Below are positions 22,553 through 24,219 of a stretch of DNA of 24,219 nt, in pieces. Both the position numbers and the translations under genes were made by a program. The stretch is from Chloroflexota bacterium (lineage in GTDB: Bacteria > Chloroflexota > UBA6077 > CF-72). The stretch lies in contig JAFAPL010000961.1 of assembly GCA_019247135.1 (NCBI GenBank), forward strand, positions 1-24,219. The letters are read 5' to 3'. The notes beneath the pieces were generated by a model, which was not told the origin of the DNA, did not search any database, and saw nothing but the letters and a program-made list of their open reading frames with translations. Position 1 is the stretch's first letter; each line of letters opens with the position of its first letter.

Positions 22553-23974
22553 ATGGACGCCGCTGTTGATCAGAATCTGGAGCTTGCCGATCACGCGACC
22601 GGTTATCTCGTAGAGAAGTACAGCCCGAGCGGGCGTCGAATCGGCTGGATGATGATCGCCTCGATTTTCATCGAGGCGTGGGATCTGTACTCGATCTCGT
22701 TCCTGCTCGTGTTTCTGACGGCGGAATTCCATCCCTCGTCGCTGCTGTTGGGCCTGGCCTCCGCGGGGACTCAGGGTGGCGCGATCGTCGGGTCGTTACT
22801 CGGCGGTTGGCTGATGGACAGGATCGGCCGGCGCATCATGTTTCTGGGCACGATGATCATGTTCATCGTGTTCGCGATTGCGCAGTCATTCGCACCCAAC
22901 ATGGAGTGGCTGGCGGCCATTCGGCTGCTGCTGGGTATCCCGCTCGGCGCCGATATCGCCGTCGGGTACACGTACATCATGGAATCCATGCCCGCGGGTA
23001 AGCGTGAAGCGATGGGCAATCGCTGGCAAGCCATGTTCGCAATCGGCGAGGTGGCGGCGATCGTCGCCGTGACCGCGGGGTTCGCCGCAGGTATCGCTCC
23101 CGCGATTCTGTGGCGCGTTGCCCTCGGTCTGGGTGCTGTTCCTGCGCTGATCCTGCTGCTGCTCCGGGTCAGCCTGCCCGAAACTGCCATCTGGCTGATT
23201 CAGAAGGGTCGCTGGCACGAGGCGAAAGAGGTCACGAAGCAGATGTATAGCGATGACCTCGACATGCTGCCCGACCAGGACGTGCCCATGCCCAACCCGA
23301 AATTCACCGACTTCTTCCGTGACGTCTGGTCGGATGAGACGAAGCGACGCGCGAGTCTGTTCGGTTGGATTGCATCCTGGGCACAGGCGCTCGAGTTCTC
23401 TACGTTCGCGTTTTATCTACCGATCCTGTTCGTGCTCGTCGGAGTCTCCGGTATTCTGGGGACGAACCTGCTGACGCTCGCGATCTACTGCGTGGCGATC
23501 GTGTCAGGCCTCGTCGGGCCTCAGATCGTGGGCAACATCGGGCAGCGGCGGTTGAGCATGTACGGCTTCGGCATCGTGTTCGTGTCGCTGCTTGTCGCGG
23601 GCGCCGCGATCGCGATGAACGTGCTCTGGATCGTGCCGATCGCCGCGGCGGCGATGCTGTGGGGCCACTACTGGGACGCGGAAAACGTCATGACCATTCC
23701 GTCCATGGTGGCGGCGCCGCGCTACCGCGGGACTGCCTCGGGCTTCGGCTACATCCACACCAAGCTGCCGTCGTTCCTGGGCATCTTCCTGTTCCCAGCC
23801 TTTTTCAACAACATCGGTCCGGCGAACGCCACGTTCATGACCGCGATTTTCCCGGCCGTGGGATTCCTGGCGGCGGCGTTCATCCTGCCAGAGGTGTACG
23901 GGTACATCGAAGTTCGCCGACGCGCGGCTGCGCCATCCGTCACCCCAGAGCCGACGGTGTCGCGCGCGGCATAG
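22553..23974 (+). CDS. MFS transporter, sugar/metabolite:H+ symporter type
   Basis: Membrane protein of 473 residues with about twelve helices. Hallmarks are EAWDLYSISFLLVFL in TM1 with its Asp, GWLMDRIGRR (motif A, 85-94), an ESMPAGKREA segment after TM4, and PETAIWLIQKGR at the start of the central loop, which resembles the PESPRWL signature of sugar porters and of metabolite symporters (AAHS/MHS groups). Uptake of a sugar, organic acid or phosphate with protons is likely; I cannot choose among them. GGAGG seven bases before ATG 22553 fixes the start; the open frame from 22400 adds 51 residues without homology or hydrophobicity. A hairpin follows the stop. It diverges from ppk1. Confidence 0.9.
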   Translation: MDAAVDQNLELADHATGYLVEKYSPSGRRIGWMMIASIFIEAWDLYSISFLLVFLTAEFHPSSLLLGLASAGTQGGAIVGSLLGGWLMDRIGRRIMFLGTMIMFIVFAIAQSFAPNMEWLAAIRLLLGIPLGADIAVGYTYIMESMPAGKREAMGNRWQAMFAIGEVAAIVAVTAGFAAGIAPAILWRVALGLGAVPALILLLLRVSLPETAIWLIQKGRWHEAKEVTKQMYSDDLDMLPDQDVPMPNPKFTDFFRDVWSDETKRRASLFGWIASWAQALEFSTFAFYLPILFVLVGVSGILGTNLLTLAIYCVAIVSGLVGPQIVGNIGQRRLSMYGFGIVFVSLLVAGAAIAMNVLWIVPIAAAAMLWGHYWDAENVMTIPSMVAAPRYRGTASGFGYIHTKLPSFLGIFLFPAFFNNIGPANATFMTAIFPAVGFLAAAFILPEVYGYIEVRRRAAAPSVTPEPTVSRAA

Positions 23975-23985
23975 CCAACCTTGGG

Positions 23986-24021
23986 CCAGGCAGGTCGCGC
24001 CGTGGGGCGGCGCCTGCCTGG
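23986..24021 (+). terminator. Hairpin downstream of the MFS gene
   Basis: CCAGGCAGG (23986-23994) pairs perfectly with CCTGCCTGG (24013-24021); further GC pairing is possible in the loop (GCGCC with GGCGG, imperfect). It starts 11 bases after the MFS stop codon. TGCTTTACGG follows, with only a short T run, so it is a probable but not classical intrinsic terminator. Confidence 0.55.
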
Positions 24022-24100
24022 TGCTTTACGGTCGGTCGCCTGCTTGCACCTGCGACAAAGTGGCGACACGAGCTTGATCGCGCTCGGCGGAGGCGTGCGC

Positions 24101-24106
24101 TACTGT
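24101..24106 (+). promoter_or_regulatory. Candidate -10 box of a leaderless promoter (TACTGT)
   Basis: TACTGT ends exactly six bases before GTG 24113, the same arrangement as at 5000, 6655 and 14014. A TTGATC lies upstream at 24074-24079, but its 21-base spacing is too wide for a normal -35 box. Confidence 0.45.
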
Positions 24107-24112
24107 GAGGCA

Positions 24113-24219
24113 GTGACCGAGGCGCGACGCGAAATTCGGAATCCGATGACCGGCGAGCGCATCGTCATTACGGCCAGTGGCCTGGAAACCAGCGGGTGTT
24201 TGCTCGCCTTCGACGTCTT
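24113..24219 (+). CDS. Partial gene at right edge, possibly a cupin-domain protein
   Basis: An open frame begins at GTG 24113 and runs to the window edge (35 codons and two bases). The translation includes REIRNPMTGERIVI and a stretch ending CLLAFDV. The pattern NP-x-TGE-R followed by a short strand, then L-x-F-D/E, resembles the start of small cupin proteins, where it precedes the first histidine motif. The metal-binding cupin motifs would lie beyond the edge, so this is a weak family guess. GTG 24095 and TTG 24074 in the same frame are alternative starts; 24113 is favoured by the TACTGT box six bases upstream. Confidence 0.5.
   Translation, partial: MTEARREIRNPMTGERIVITASGLETSGCLLAFDV

Overview
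The window is about 24 kb of GC-rich (estimated near 62%), densely coded bacterial chromosome with 21 complete protein genes I accept, one gene cut by the right edge, and two weaker small ORFs. I see no rRNA, tRNA, CRISPR array, insertion sequence or phage gene. The mix suggests a free-living, aerobic or facultative soil or water heterotroph. It includes two luciferase-like F420/FMN oxidoreductases, a soluble transhydrogenase, a MalEFG-type sugar importer, a GH13 glucosidase, a LigB-type ring-cleavage dioxygenase, a HisN-type histidinol phosphatase and PPK1. Frequent GTG starts, apparent leaderless promoters and a GC-rich intergenic hairpin fit Chloroflexota or a related Terrabacteria lineage. 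That placement is inference.

Layout. 12-2616 (-): a GT4 glycosyltransferase fused to a CelD/FemAB-like acyltransferase, overlapping a downstream GNAT gene. 2739-5551 (+): aldo/keto reductase, DHA1-type MFS exporter, GNAT acetyltransferase. 5555-6655 (-): zinc alcohol dehydrogenase with altered metal-site residues. 6708-7568 (+): secreted protein with a duplicated domain. 7612-8802 (-): LLM oxidoreductase and a small acidic protein. 8854-12829 (+): soluble transhydrogenase (sthA), GH13 alpha-glucosidase and a 3-mercaptopyruvate-type sulfurtransferase, closely packed. 12866-12883: REP-like hairpin. 12941-14540 (-): RidA-family protein and LigB-type dioxygenase. 14624-18072 (+): Tat-exported sugar-binding protein and two permeases, with no ATPase gene. 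18086-19413 (-): second LLM oxidoreductase and a single-domain response regulator. 19444-20238 (+): histidinol phosphatase, whose 3' end overlaps convergent ppk1 (20214-22397, -). 22553-23974 (+): MFS metabolite transporter, then a hairpin and a partial cupin-like gene at the right edge.

How they work together. The sugar importer and the glucosidase point to oligosaccharide use. SthA could balance NADPH and NADH for the neighbouring reductases. The dioxygenase with the RidA protein suggests degradation of a (possibly amino-substituted) aromatic compound. PPK1 and the response regulator are housekeeping or stress genes.

The most notable signal is not a gene. Four starts (5000, 6655, 14014, 24113) lie exactly six bases after a TACnnT hexamer, and two more (19444, 22397) lie eight bases after a TAnnnT hexamer. 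This suggests leaderless transcription and helps choose starts. I found no convincing new defence, mobile or multi-gene system. The best novelty candidates are the glycosyltransferase-acyltransferase fusion, the altered zinc site of the dehydrogenase and the 12-bp tandem repeats between the permease genes.
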